Assembly: GCF_018137965.1 (NCBI RefSeq)
Contig: NZ_CP073100.1
Location: 4,351,754 to 4,415,753 of the forward strand
Source: Luteolibacter ambystomatis
Lineage (GTDB): Bacteria; Verrucomicrobiota; Verrucomicrobiia; Verrucomicrobiales; Akkermansiaceae
Reading direction: 5' to 3'
DNA: 64,000 nucleotides
Below the pieces are notes generated by a model. The model saw only the letters and a list, made by a program, of their open reading frames with translations. It searched no databases and was not told where the DNA came from. Of the stretch, positions 19,587 through 26,435 are shown in pieces (the first letter of the stretch is position 1; every line of letters starts with the position of its first letter). Position numbers and translations under genes: made by a program.

Positions 19587-19707
19587 GCTAGCAGCGATTT
19601 CCGGGACCGCATGCGAAAAAATCTGGGCTCCCGGACCCTTGGAAAATCGGTGTTGCGATCTAACCGATTTGAATGACAGTCATGCCACAACCGTTCAACC
19701 CATCATT

Positions 19708-20046
19708 ATGAAACACCTGCCGACGCTCCTGCTCGGAACCGTTCTCGCCGTTGCCGCCGCGGCTCCTGCGGATGCCGCTCCCTACCATCACGGATCGTAT
19801 CGTCCACCGGGCTACCGCCCCATGCCACCGGCTCCGGTTTATCCGCCGCGTCCGGTCAGCCCGCGCGAGCGCAAGGAATACCGCGCCCAGCTCCGCCTCC
19901 GCCAGCTCGGATACTACCACGGTCGCGTCGATGGCAGCATCGGCCCGGTGACCCAGCGCGCTATCGCCCGCTTCCAGCGCGACCACCGCCTCCGCGTCAC
20001 CGCGTGGTTGGACGTTTATACCCTGCGCGCCCTCGGCGTACTTTGA
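19708..20046 (+). CDS. Secreted peptidoglycan-binding-domain protein
   Basis: 112 residues. Signal peptide MKHLPTLLLGTVLAVAAAAPADA, then a Pro/Tyr/His-rich linker and a C-terminal PG_binding_1 domain ([51 protein letters not shown]). It has no catalytic domain. A close relative with a Gly-rich linker is at 57090-57512 in this window, so this is a small paralogous family, probably cell-wall associated. Confidence 0.82.
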   Translation: MKHLPTLLLGTVLAVAAAAPADAAPYHHGSYRPPGYRPMPPAPVYPPRPVSPRERKEYRAQLRLRQLGYYHGRVDGSIGPVTQRAIARFQRDHRLRVTAWLDVYTLRALGVL

Positions 20047-20082
20047 GAAATTGAGGTATTGGCCGGGGAAGGTCTTCTCCGG

Positions 20083-20106
20083 GGGCGGAGTCCGGCGACT
20101 CCGCCC
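20083..20106 (+). terminator. Perfect 10-bp hairpin between genes
   Basis: GGGCGGAGTC, loop CGGC, GACTCCGCCC. A strong GC hairpin after the peptidoglycan-binding gene and before the nucleotidyltransferase gene. No T-run follows, so it may be a factor-dependent terminator or an mRNA 3'-end stabiliser. Confidence 0.5.
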
Positions 20107-20162
20107 TTCGTGTATCCGTGGGATGCCCTTGCTCACGAGGGGCCTCCCCGCTATCGGCAGGC

Positions 20163-22010
20163 ATGACGGTGGAGGAACGGATTGCGGAGCTTCTGGATCG
20201 GATTGAGCGCGAGCAGGGATTCCGCATCCTCTATGCCTGTGAATCCGGCAGCCGCGCGTGGGGTTTCGCCTCGCCGGACAGCGACTATGACATCCGCTTC
20301 CTGTTCGTGCATCCGGAGCAGGCTTATCTCGCCATTGCTGGTGCCACCTCCGCCATCGATCTGCCGATCGTCGATGAGCTCGATGCCGGGGGCTGGGATG
20401 TGCGGAAGGCGGAGGGACTGTTGGGAAAATCCAATGGCGCGCTGCTGGAGTGGCTGCATTCGCCCATCGTTTATCGGGCGGAGCCGGGCTTTCTCGACCG
20501 CTGGCGCGCCACGGCCCGCGAGGTGTTTTCGCCGCGGGGTGCCTCCGATCACTACCGCGGCCTGGCGAAGCAGATGTGGCTGGGCAAGCTCCAGGCCGAT
20601 CAGGTCCGGGCGAAGGATTATCTCTACGCCCTGCGCGCCACGCTGGCCGCGAAGTGGATTTTGGAGGATAGGGGCATTCCGCCGGTGGCGTTTGCGGAGC
20701 TATTGCCGGTCGCTCCATGTGAGGTGCAGGCACTCGTGCCGGATCTGCTGAAGCACAAGGCCGCCACCAACGAAGGCCAGCGCATGGCGCGCCTGCCGGT
20801 GCTTGATGCGTTTCTGGAAGCAGCCATCGGCCAGACCGATGAACTGCCGGATCGCTCGCATGCGGACATGGCGGTACTCGACCGATTGTTTCTTTCGGAG
20901 CTGCGTTTGCCATCCGGACCGATGCTCAAGCCGGAGGACTTCACCTTGGAGCGTGTCCGGCAAAAGGATCTGCTGCTTTTCGATACCGTCGCAGGCAGCC
21001 ATGCCTACGGTACTGCCGTGGAAGGATCGGACGAGGATCGTCGTGGGGTGTTTGTCGCGCCTTCGTCGTTTTTGTTCGGACTCGATTCCATCGAACAGGT
21101 GGCGGACGAGCGGAACGACGAGGTGTATTACGAGCTGGGCCGTTTCGTGGAACTGCTGCTGCGGAACAATCCGAACGTATTGGAGTTGCTGGCCTCGCCG
21201 GACGATTGCATCCGTCATCGCCATCCCCTGTTTGATCGGTTGAAGCCGGAGTTGTTCCTCTCGAAGCTCTGTGCCGTCACTTTCGGCGAATACGCCATGG
21301 GCCAGATCCGCAAGGCGCGCGGATTGAACAAGAAGATCGTCAATCCACAGCCGGAGCAGCGCATCGAACTATTGAAGTTCTGTCATGTGCCGGAGGGACA
21401 GGGCAGCCTGCCGGTGGAGGAATGGCTGGCGTTGCGTGGGTTGAGACAGGAGGACTGCGGCCTTACAGCATTGACCCATGCCAGTGATCTGTTTGCGATC
21501 TATCATGATCCGGCGGTGAACTACCGAGGCATCGTTTCACCGAAGGACCCGGATGCGCTTCATTTCAGCAGCGTGCCGAAGGACGCGGCTCCCATCGCCT
21601 GGATGACCTGCAACCGCGATGCCTTCCGCGCCCACTGCAAGGCTCATCGCGAATACTGGGAATGGGTCGCGAACCGGAACGAGGAACGCTACCGCACCAA
21701 TGCGGGGCATGGCCGCGGCTATGACTCGAAGAACCTGCTGCACACCCTGCGCCTGCTCGACATGGCGGAGGAGATCGCCCGCGAGGGCGTGCTGCGCGTG
21801 CGGCGTCCGAACCGGGACTTCCTGCTGCGCGTGCGTTCGGGTGAGTTCGAATACGATGAACTTGTCGAGCAGGCGGAGCAGCGGCTCGTGCGTGTCCGTG
21901 AGGCCTTTGAACAGAGCACCCTGCCGGACGAGCCGGATCGAGGGAGGATCAATACGCTGCTCGTGGAGCTGCGACGGGAGTTTGAAGTAGCACAAGTTTC
22001 CAACTTGTGA
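20163..22010 (+). CDS. Tandem nucleotidyltransferase, RNA-repair DNA-polymerase-beta superfamily
   Basis: 615 residues with two nucleotidyltransferase folds in one chain. Domain 1 (~10-250) has ILYACESGSRAWGFASPDSDYDIRFLFV, the GS...DxD metal-binding motif of the pol-beta superfamily (YcgL/COG3541-like). Domain 2 (~270-600) repeats it as LLFDTVAGSHAYGTAVEGSDEDRRGVFVAP, with a helical C-terminal part (KAHREYWEWVANRNEERY...GYDSKNLLHTLRLLDMAEEI). Proteins of this group accompany RtcB/RtcR RNA-repair loci and may add nucleotides to damaged RNA ends. It is convergent with rtcR; the last codons of both lie in an inverted repeat. The ATG at 20163 (MTVEERIAELL) is used. Confidence 0.82.
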   Translation: MTVEERIAELLDRIEREQGFRILYACESGSRAWGFASPDSDYDIRFLFVHPEQAYLAIAGATSAIDLPIVDELDAGGWDVRKAEGLLGKSNGALLEWLHSPIVYRAEPGFLDRWRATAREVFSPRGASDHYRGLAKQMWLGKLQADQVRAKDYLYALRATLAAKWILEDRGIPPVAFAELLPVAPCEVQALVPDLLKHKAATNEGQRMARLPVLDAFLEAAIGQTDELPDRSHADMAVLDRLFLSELRLPSGPMLKPEDFTLERVRQKDLLLFDTVAGSHAYGTAVEGSDEDRRGVFVAPSSFLFGLDSIEQVADERNDEVYYELGRFVELLLRNNPNVLELLASPDDCIRHRHPLFDRLKPELFLSKLCAVTFGEYAMGQIRKARGLNKKIVNPQPEQRIELLKFCHVPEGQGSLPVEEWLALRGLRQEDCGLTALTHASDLFAIYHDPAVNYRGIVSPKDPDALHFSSVPKDAAPIAWMTCNRDAFRAHCKAHREYWEWVANRNEERYRTNAGHGRGYDSKNLLHTLRLLDMAEEIAREGVLRVRRPNRDFLLRVRSGEFEYDELVEQAEQRLVRVREAFEQSTLPDEPDRGRINTLLVELRREFEVAQVSNL

Positions 22011-22102
22011 GTGCTCGCGGCGGAGCGCTGTGGGATGTTTGAAAGTCCCTTTCCACTCGTCTGCCGCACCCATGCGCAAGTTGGAAACTTACGCTACTTC
22101 AA
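21982..22102. repeat. 26-bp inverted repeat spanning the stops of two convergent genes
   Basis: The left arm at 21982-22007 begins TTGAAGTAGCACAAG and ends TTTCCAACTTG. The right arm at 22077-22102 is its reverse complement with two differences. Each arm contains its own short palindrome (CAAGTT-TCC-AACTTG). The arms encode the last codons and stop of the nucleotidyltransferase and of rtcR, so the whole 121-bp unit could fold as a large terminator or be a REP/MITE-like insertion. Confidence 0.7.
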
Positions 22103-23692
22103 CGCCTCAAAAGTCAGCCCGAACTTCGCGAGATACTTCTTCAGCCGGTCCGCATCGTTCGTCACCGCACGCTTCTTCCGCGAAACCGCGAACAGCTCCC
22201 GTCCCGCCTCCGAAAGCGTCTTAGACCTTCTGCACACCGCCACCACGTGCGCGAGTTGCACTTGGTCGAAGGGATCGATGTCGTCCAATCCATCTCCTAG
22301 CAACGCTTCCAGATCCGCGCCTTCCATCGCGCTGCCCGCGCCTGGCCGGTGCCAGCTTTCGCGCAGCCGTTCGACCTCCTCCTCCACCTCCTCCACCCGG
22401 ATGCGCCCGCGCGGAGCCAGCGTGGCCATCCGCGTGACCGCGGCATTGAGATCGCGGAAGTTCCCGGACCACGGTGTGTCCACCGCTTCCGCAAACGTGA
22501 GAAAACGCTGCCGCGCCTCCTTGTTGAAACTCGCCTCGCGCCCGTGCGAGCCCGCGAACCGCCGCAGCTCGTAGTCCAGGTTCGGCGCGATGTCCTCGCG
22601 CCGCTGCGCCAGCGAGGGCAGTGTGAAGGTCCACAGGTTGATGCGCGCCAGCAGGTCCTCGCGGAAACGGCCCTGTGCCACCTCGCAGCGGAGATCGCGG
22701 TTGGTGCCCGCGATCAGGAGGAAGTCGCTCGTCGCCGGGCGATCGGAACCCACCGGCAGGAAGGTCTTGTCCTCCAGCGCGCGCAGCAGCATCGCCTGCT
22801 CGTCGAGACCCAGCTCGCCGATTTCATCGAGGAACAACATGCCCCCATCGGCTTCCCGCAGCAGCCCCGGCCGGTCGCGCTGGGCACCGGTGAAGGACCC
22901 GCGCACGTGGCCGAAGAGCGCGGAGGCCGCGGTATCGCCCTGGAGCGTGGCGCAGTTGATTTCCACGAAGGGACCCTTCAGGCCGCCGCGTTGTTTCTTC
23001 AGCTCGTGCAGCCGCCGGGCGAGCTGGGACTTGCCCGCGCCGGTCGCGCCATGCAGCAGGATCGGCGCCTTCGAGCGCAGGGCCACCTGCTCGATGCGGT
23101 CGATCATGCGGTTGAACGCCGGATTGCGTGTCGCGATGCCGCTCTTGAGGAAATCCGCGGCCTCGGCCTGCTCTTCGGCGAAGCGGGTACTAAGCTTGTC
23201 GTACTTGGACAGGTCCAGATCGATCACCGCATAACCGGGCAATGCGGGCTTGCGATTGCTGCGGCCCACCGGTGGCGAGGTCTGGATCAGCTTGCCCGGC
23301 AGCGTCCCCGCTTCGTTCAGCAGGAACAACGAGATCTGCGCGATGTGGGTGCCGGTGGTGATGTGGATGTAGTAGTCCTCATGCTCCGGATCGAAGGGAT
23401 AGGACCGCGCCCAGTCGTGCAGCGCGGCGTACACCGACTCCAGGTCCCAGGGATCACGGCCGAAGCTCACCTCATGGAGCCGCGCCTCCGTTTCCGGAGA
23501 AATCTGCCGCACGTCCTCCAGCACGCGACCGGACAGCTTGGAGAAGCTTTTTTCCGCCAGCAATTCGAAGCGGTCGAACAGCAACTCCTCATGCTGGAAC
23601 AGGGAAATGGTGGGCCGCCAGCTCTCCCAACGGTCTTCCCAGAAGCCGTGGTCCAGCTTGGTGCCAAGGATTCCAATCGCCACGCGCTTCAT
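22094..23692 (-). CDS. rtcR: RtcR, CARF-domain sigma54-dependent activator of RNA repair
   Basis: 532 residues. An N-terminal RtcR/CARF sensor (~1-185; VAIGILGTKLD, YYIHITTGTHIAQISLFLLNE) is thought to bind an RNA-end-derived or cyclic-nucleotide signal. The AAA+ domain has Walker A GATGAGKS (215-222), the sigma54-contact loop GSFTGA (265-270, the family GAFTGA with A to S) and Walker B MLFLDE (285-290). The C-terminal helix-turn-helix is QLAHVVAVCRRSKTLSEAGRELFAVS. Divergent from rsr with a sigma54 promoter and a dyad between them. Control of rsr-Y RNA-rtcBA is inferred from this layout and the family. Confidence 0.95.
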   Translation of the reverse strand: MKRVAIGILGTKLDHGFWEDRWESWRPTISLFQHEELLFDRFELLAEKSFSKLSGRVLEDVRQISPETEARLHEVSFGRDPWDLESVYAALHDWARSYPFDPEHEDYYIHITTGTHIAQISLFLLNEAGTLPGKLIQTSPPVGRSNRKPALPGYAVIDLDLSKYDKLSTRFAEEQAEAADFLKSGIATRNPAFNRMIDRIEQVALRSKAPILLHGATGAGKSQLARRLHELKKQRGGLKGPFVEINCATLQGDTAASALFGHVRGSFTGAQRDRPGLLREADGGMLFLDEIGELGLDEQAMLLRALEDKTFLPVGSDRPATSDFLLIAGTNRDLRCEVAQGRFREDLLARINLWTFTLPSLAQRREDIAPNLDYELRRFAGSHGREASFNKEARQRFLTFAEAVDTPWSGNFRDLNAAVTRMATLAPRGRIRVEEVEEEVERLRESWHRPGAGSAMEGADLEALLGDGLDDIDPFDQVQLAHVVAVCRRSKTLSEAGRELFAVSRKKRAVTNDADRLKKYLAKFGLTFEALK

Positions 23693-23780
23693 GGATAAAA
23701 GACTAGCGAAATAGCTAATAATTGAAAGTAAAAATCGGATGCGTGGCTATGCTCGAAAAAATCGAAACATTTTTAATTCA

Positions 23781-23806
23781 TTCACCACTAATAGATTAGA
23801 GGTGAA
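23781..23806. promoter_or_regulatory. 26-bp near-perfect dyad upstream of the sigma54 promoter
   Basis: Arms TTCACC-A-CTAAT and ATTAG-A-GGTGAA around a central AG; only the A/A position breaks symmetry. It lies in AT-rich DNA of the rtcR-rsr gap, ending 23 bp before the -24 element. It is the best candidate for the RtcR upstream activating site, though closer to the promoter than enhancers usually are. A repressor operator is the alternative. Confidence 0.55.
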
Positions 23807-23827
23807 ATCGCGATGCTCTAACACGCC

Positions 23828-23846
23828 TTGGCATGGGCCATGCCAA
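23828..23846 (+). promoter_or_regulatory. Sigma54 (-24/-12) promoter for rsr, palindromic
   Basis: TTGGCATGGGCCATGCCAA has GG at 23830-23831 and GC at 23842-23843 with exactly ten bases between, the invariant sigma54 spacing, and TTGGCA matches the -24 box well. The expected start of transcription is near 23855, 32 bp before the rsr ATG at 23887. The site is also a near palindrome (TTGGCATG-GGC-CATGCCAA), so the reverse strand carries the same GG-N10-GC element pointing at rtcR. Confidence 0.75.
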
Positions 23847-23886
23847 TACCCCTTTCGTCCGGCGCAACTCCCGGACAATGCCCACC

Positions 23887-25464
23887 ATGGCCAATCGCAC
23901 TCTCTTCCAGACCCTCCGTGGAGCCTTCGTTCCCCGCACTGATGCGATCAACGATGCCGCCGCTCCCGCCTACGCCCGCACCCCGCAGGCTACCCTCGCC
24001 CAACTGGCCGCGACCGGTTCGCTGAACCGGACCTTCTACGCCAGCGCCGAGACCCAGCTCGACCGCGTGCTGGAGGCCGCGCAACAGGTGGACACCGACT
24101 TCCTCGCCCGCACCGCCCTTTATGCCCGCCGCCGCGCGTTCATGAAGGACATGCCAGCCCTGCTCTGCGCCGTGCTCGCCACCCGCGATCTCGACCGGCT
24201 CATCGAAATCTTCCCGCAAGTGATCGACAATGGCCGGATGCTCCGGACCTTCGTCCAGATCCTCCGTTCCGGTGTTACCGGGCGGAAGTCGCTCGGCTCC
24301 GCGCCGAAGCGCCTCGTCCGCCAGTGGCTCGAGCGCGCCAGCGAGCGCCAGCTCATCGATGCGTCCATCGGCAATGCACCGTCGCTGGCGGACATCGTGA
24401 AGATGGTCCACCCGCGCCCGACCGATCCGGCCCGCGAGGCATTCTACGCCTGGTTGATCGGAAAGCCGTGGAATCCGGACGTCCTCCCCGCCGCGCTGCG
24501 TGCTTTCGAAGATTGGAAGCGTGACCGCGCCGGTGAGATTCCGGACGTGCCGTTCCAGATGCTTACGGCACAGGACCTCGGCGAAAAGGAATGGGCCGCC
24601 ATCGCGCGGAAAGCTTCCTGGCAGACCACGCGGATGAACTTGAACACGTTCCTCCGCCACGGCCTCGCCAAGAATCCGGAACTCATCCGCCTGATCGCCA
24701 AGCGCCTCGCCGATCCGGATGCGGTCCGCCGCGCCCGTGCCTTCCCCTACCAGTTGCTGGTCGCCTTCATGAACGCCGCGGCGGAAATGCCGCACGCGAT
24801 CAAGGAGGCTCTCCAGGATGCGATGGAAACCGCGCTCGCCAACGTGCCGGACATCGCCGGCCGGGTGGTTGTCTGCGCGGACGTGTCGGGATCGATGCAG
24901 TGCTCCGTCACGGGTTACCAGCGCGGGGCATCCTCGAAGGTCCGCTGTGTGGATGTCGCCGGTCTCATCGCCGCCGCCTTCCTCCGCAAGAACCGGGACG
25001 CCCGCGTCCTGCCATTCGAGTGCGATGTCGTGAAGCTGAAGCTCAATCCGCGCGACAGCGTCATGACCAATGCCGCCAAGCTCGCGAAGATCGGCGGCGG
25101 TGGAACGAACTGCTCGGCTCCGCTCCAGTTGCTCAATTCGGAGAAGGCCCAGGCGGATCTGGTCATCTATGTCTCGGACAACGAGTCGTGGATGGACGCC
25201 CGTCCGAACGGCCGTGGAACCGGGATGATGCACGAGTGGACCCGCTTCAAGGAACGCAATCCAGCCGCGCGTCTCGTCTGCATCGACCTGGTGCCGAACG
25301 TCAGCGTGCAGGCCCTGGACCGGAAGGACATCCTCAACATCGGTGGATTCAGCGACACCGTCTTCGATCTCGTCGCCGCCTTTGCGGCGGGCGCGGACGG
25401 AACGGACCACTGGATCTCTGAAATCGAAAAGCAACCCATCAACACGCGCATGAAAATCGCATGA
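23887..25464 (+). CDS. rsr: Rsr, bacterial Ro60/TROVE-domain protein
   Basis: 525 residues from MANRTLFQTLRGAFVPRTDAIN; in-frame ATGs at 23878 and 23833 are less likely, the latter lying inside the promoter. An N-terminal TROVE ring of helical repeats (~20-320) binds Y RNA outside and RNA ends in the central hole. A C-terminal von Willebrand A domain has a full metal site: D332-x-S334-x-S336 (CADVSGSMQC), the threonine in GGGGTNCSAP and the aspartate in YVSDNES. Bacterial Ro60 works with Y RNA and exonucleases such as PNPase in RNA quality control. Here it heads an operon with eight Y-RNA-like genes, rtcB and rtcA. The last ~50 bases of the gene are partly repeated at 25966-26009. Confidence 0.95.
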   Translation: MANRTLFQTLRGAFVPRTDAINDAAAPAYARTPQATLAQLAATGSLNRTFYASAETQLDRVLEAAQQVDTDFLARTALYARRRAFMKDMPALLCAVLATRDLDRLIEIFPQVIDNGRMLRTFVQILRSGVTGRKSLGSAPKRLVRQWLERASERQLIDASIGNAPSLADIVKMVHPRPTDPAREAFYAWLIGKPWNPDVLPAALRAFEDWKRDRAGEIPDVPFQMLTAQDLGEKEWAAIARKASWQTTRMNLNTFLRHGLAKNPELIRLIAKRLADPDAVRRARAFPYQLLVAFMNAAAEMPHAIKEALQDAMETALANVPDIAGRVVVCADVSGSMQCSVTGYQRGASSKVRCVDVAGLIAAAFLRKNRDARVLPFECDVVKLKLNPRDSVMTNAAKLAKIGGGGTNCSAPLQLLNSEKAQADLVIYVSDNESWMDARPNGRGTGMMHEWTRFKERNPAARLVCIDLVPNVSVQALDRKDILNIGGFSDTVFDLVAAFAAGADGTDHWISEIEKQPINTRMKIA

Positions 25465-25477
25465 CCCTTTGCCGGCG

Positions 25478-25607
25478 CGGCGAATGCCGGTTGGGAATAC
25501 ATTCTCGAAAGCAGATAGCGGGTTCGACTCCCGTCGGGCTGATCAACCAGCCCGAAAGCCGACGGTAGGCGCTATTCCCATCCACCTTTGCCGTCGCGTC
25601 GGCATCC
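25478..25607 (+). ncRNA. Y RNA-like gene, unit 1, permuted tRNA-like module
   Basis: Lower helix CGGCGAA (25478-25484) with TTTGCCG (25587-25593), or alternatively GAATGCCG (25482-25489) with 25600-25607. Upper helix GGGAATA (25493-25499) with TATTCCC (25573-25579). The head has a T-arm with loop TTCGACT (25519-25533), an acceptor-like 8-bp hairpin TCGGGCTG/CAGCCCGA (25534-25541/25548-25555), a two-base link, and a D-arm GCC-GACGGTA-GGC (25558-25570). No anticodon arm: its place is taken by the long Y-type stem. This is the architecture described for YrlA-type bacterial Y RNAs. It begins 14 bases after the rsr stop. Confidence 0.8.
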
Positions 25608-25612
25608 CCTCT

Positions 25613-25708
25613 CCACGAATGCCCGGAAGATTACATTTGGGACCGGCATGGCAGGTTCGGAAACGAACCCAAGCGGCCGGAATGTTCTTCCGCCAATCCT
25701 TGTCGTGG
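25613..25708 (+). ncRNA. Y RNA-like gene, unit 2, simple hairpin head
   Basis: Lower helix CCACGA/TCGTGG (25613-25618/25703-25708), upper helix CGGAAGA/TCTTCCG (25624-25630/25686-25692), then ACATT/AATGT (25633-25637/25681-25685), CCGGC/GCCGG (25643-25647/25676-25680) and a GAAA-capped hairpin GGTTCG/CGAACC (25654-25669). It shares the CGAATGC and TTACATT signatures with the other units but has no T-arm or D-arm, so the tRNA mimic has been lost or was never present. Confidence 0.7.
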
Positions 25709-25726
25709 AACTCCCTTCAAACCTAC

Positions 25727-25819
25727 GCCGAATGCAGGCGGGACTACATTGGTAAATGCGGGCTTCGAACCCCGCCCGGACTGAAAAGTCCGGAGGCGTC
25801 CCGCCGATCCCTTGTCGGC
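25727..25819 (+). ncRNA. Y RNA-like gene, unit 3, T-arm and GAAA-capped acceptor, no D-arm
   Basis: Lower helix GCCGA/TCGGC (25727-25731/25815-25819); upper helix GGCGGGA/TCCCGCC (25737-25743/25799-25805), 7 bp perfect. T-arm GCGGG...CCCGC with an eight-base loop containing TTCGAAC (25758-25775). Acceptor-like hairpin CCGGACT/AGTCCGG capped by a GAAA tetraloop (25776-25793). Only five bases separate this from the upper helix, so the D-arm is missing. Confidence 0.75.
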
Positions 25820-25826
25820 ACCTCCT

Positions 25827-25943
25827 TTCGCGAATGCAGGAAAGACTACATCTGTGGTCGGTTCGATTCCGCCTTTCGTCCTCCATCAGGAGGGCGCTGT
25901 AGCTCAGTGGTAGAGCAATGCTCTTTCCGCCTCTTGTCGCGAA
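25827..25943 (+). ncRNA. Y RNA-like gene, unit 4, permuted tRNA-like module
   Basis: Lower helix TTCGCGA/TCGCGAA (25827-25833/25937-25943), upper helix GGAAAGA/TCTTTCC (25839-25845/25922-25928), both 7 bp perfect. T-arm with loop TTCGATT (25857-25873, one mismatch), acceptor-like hairpin GTCCTCC/GGAGGGC around ATCA (25878-25895), and a canonical D-arm GCTC-AGTGGTA-GAGC (25902-25916). Confidence 0.8.
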
Positions 25944-25965
25944 TCTCTTTCCCTCTCAATGATCA

Positions 25966-26009
25966 TGAAATCGAAAAGCAATTTCCCGAAACGCACGTGA
26001 CCTTTGCCG
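25966..26009 (+). repeat. Duplicated 3' end of rsr inside the Y RNA array
   Basis: TGAAATCGAAAAGCAA at 25966-25981 is identical to 25419-25434 in the last codons of rsr. TGACC(C)TTTGCCG follows in both copies just before the CGGCGAATGCCGG start of a Y unit (units 1 and 5). A tandem duplication that began inside rsr best explains this. Confidence 0.75.
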
Positions 26010-26012
26010 ACT

Positions 26013-26128
26013 CGGCGAATGCCGGTGACGAAGATACGCGGGTTCGAATCCCGCACGGATCGCAAGGTCCGGCTACAGACGGTGCAGGTAAAACGTGTCT
26101 CACCACCCTTGCCGCCGCGTCGGCATTC
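26013..26128 (+). ncRNA. Y RNA-like gene, unit 5, permuted tRNA-like module, D-arm degenerate
   Basis: Lower helix CGGCGA/TTGCCG (26013-26018/26109-26114), or alternatively GAATGCC/GGCATTC (26017-26023/26122-26128). Upper helix GGTGA/TCACC (26024-26028/26100-26104). Perfect T-arm GCGGG-TTCGAAT-CCCGC (26038-26054). Acceptor hairpin CGGATC/GGTCCG with a GCAA tetraloop (26056-26071). The D-arm region (26072-26088, AGACGGT) does not pair well. It lacks the ACTACATT signature of the other units, having AAGATAC instead. Confidence 0.75.
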
Positions 26129-26132
26129 TTTC

Positions 26133-26259
26133 TTCGCGAATGCCAGAAGGACTACATTGCTTTCAGACGTTGCCGGTTCGAATCCGGCTCCCGCGCGAGC
26201 GGGGTAGTTCAATTGGATAGAACACTGGACATGACGTCCTTCGACCACCTCGTCGCGAA
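26133..26259 (+). ncRNA. Y RNA-like gene, unit 6, permuted tRNA-like module
   Basis: Lower helix TTCGCGA/TCGCGAA (26133-26139/26253-26259), upper helix GAAGGAC/GTCCTTC (26146-26152/26236-26242). Perfect T-arm GCCGG-TTCGAAT-CCGGC (26172-26188), acceptor hairpin CCCGC/GCGGG with a GCGA tetraloop (26190-26203), TA at 26205-26206 (tRNA positions 8-9) and D-arm GTTC-AATTGGATA-GAAC (26207-26223). It is the most tRNA-like of the GNRA-capped units. Confidence 0.85.
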
Positions 26260-26282
26260 TCCTTTCTCCTTTCAATCCCCTC

Positions 26283-26415
26283 ACGCCGGATGCCGGCAGG
26301 ACTACATCACCACGATAGCACGAAGGCCGCGGGTTCGAGTCCCGCTCTGGCGACCGCCAGATGGAGCAGTGGTAGCTCGTCGTGCCCGTTTGCCCTGCCA
26401 TCTCCTTGTCGGCGT
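26283..26415 (+). ncRNA. Y RNA-like gene, unit 7, initiator-tRNA-like D-arm
   Basis: Lower helix ACGCCGG/TCGGCGT (26283-26289/26409-26415), upper helix GGCAGG/CCTGCC (26295-26300/26394-26399). T-arm GCGGG-TTCGAGT-CCCGC (26329-26345), acceptor hairpin TCTGGC/GCCAGA with loop GACC (26346-26361), TG link, and D-arm GAGC-AGTGGTA-GCTC (26364-26378). The D stem is the base-pair inversion of units 4 and 8. GGAGCAG...GGTAGCTCGTCG is the sequence of bacterial initiator tRNA. Confidence 0.85.
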
Positions 26416-26435
26416 CTTCATTCCAAACGCTCTCG

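Noticed and set aside
23833..23886. Upstream start codons for rsr
   Set aside because: ATG 23833 lies within the sigma54 promoter and upstream of the expected transcript start; family alignment begins at MANRTLF (23887).
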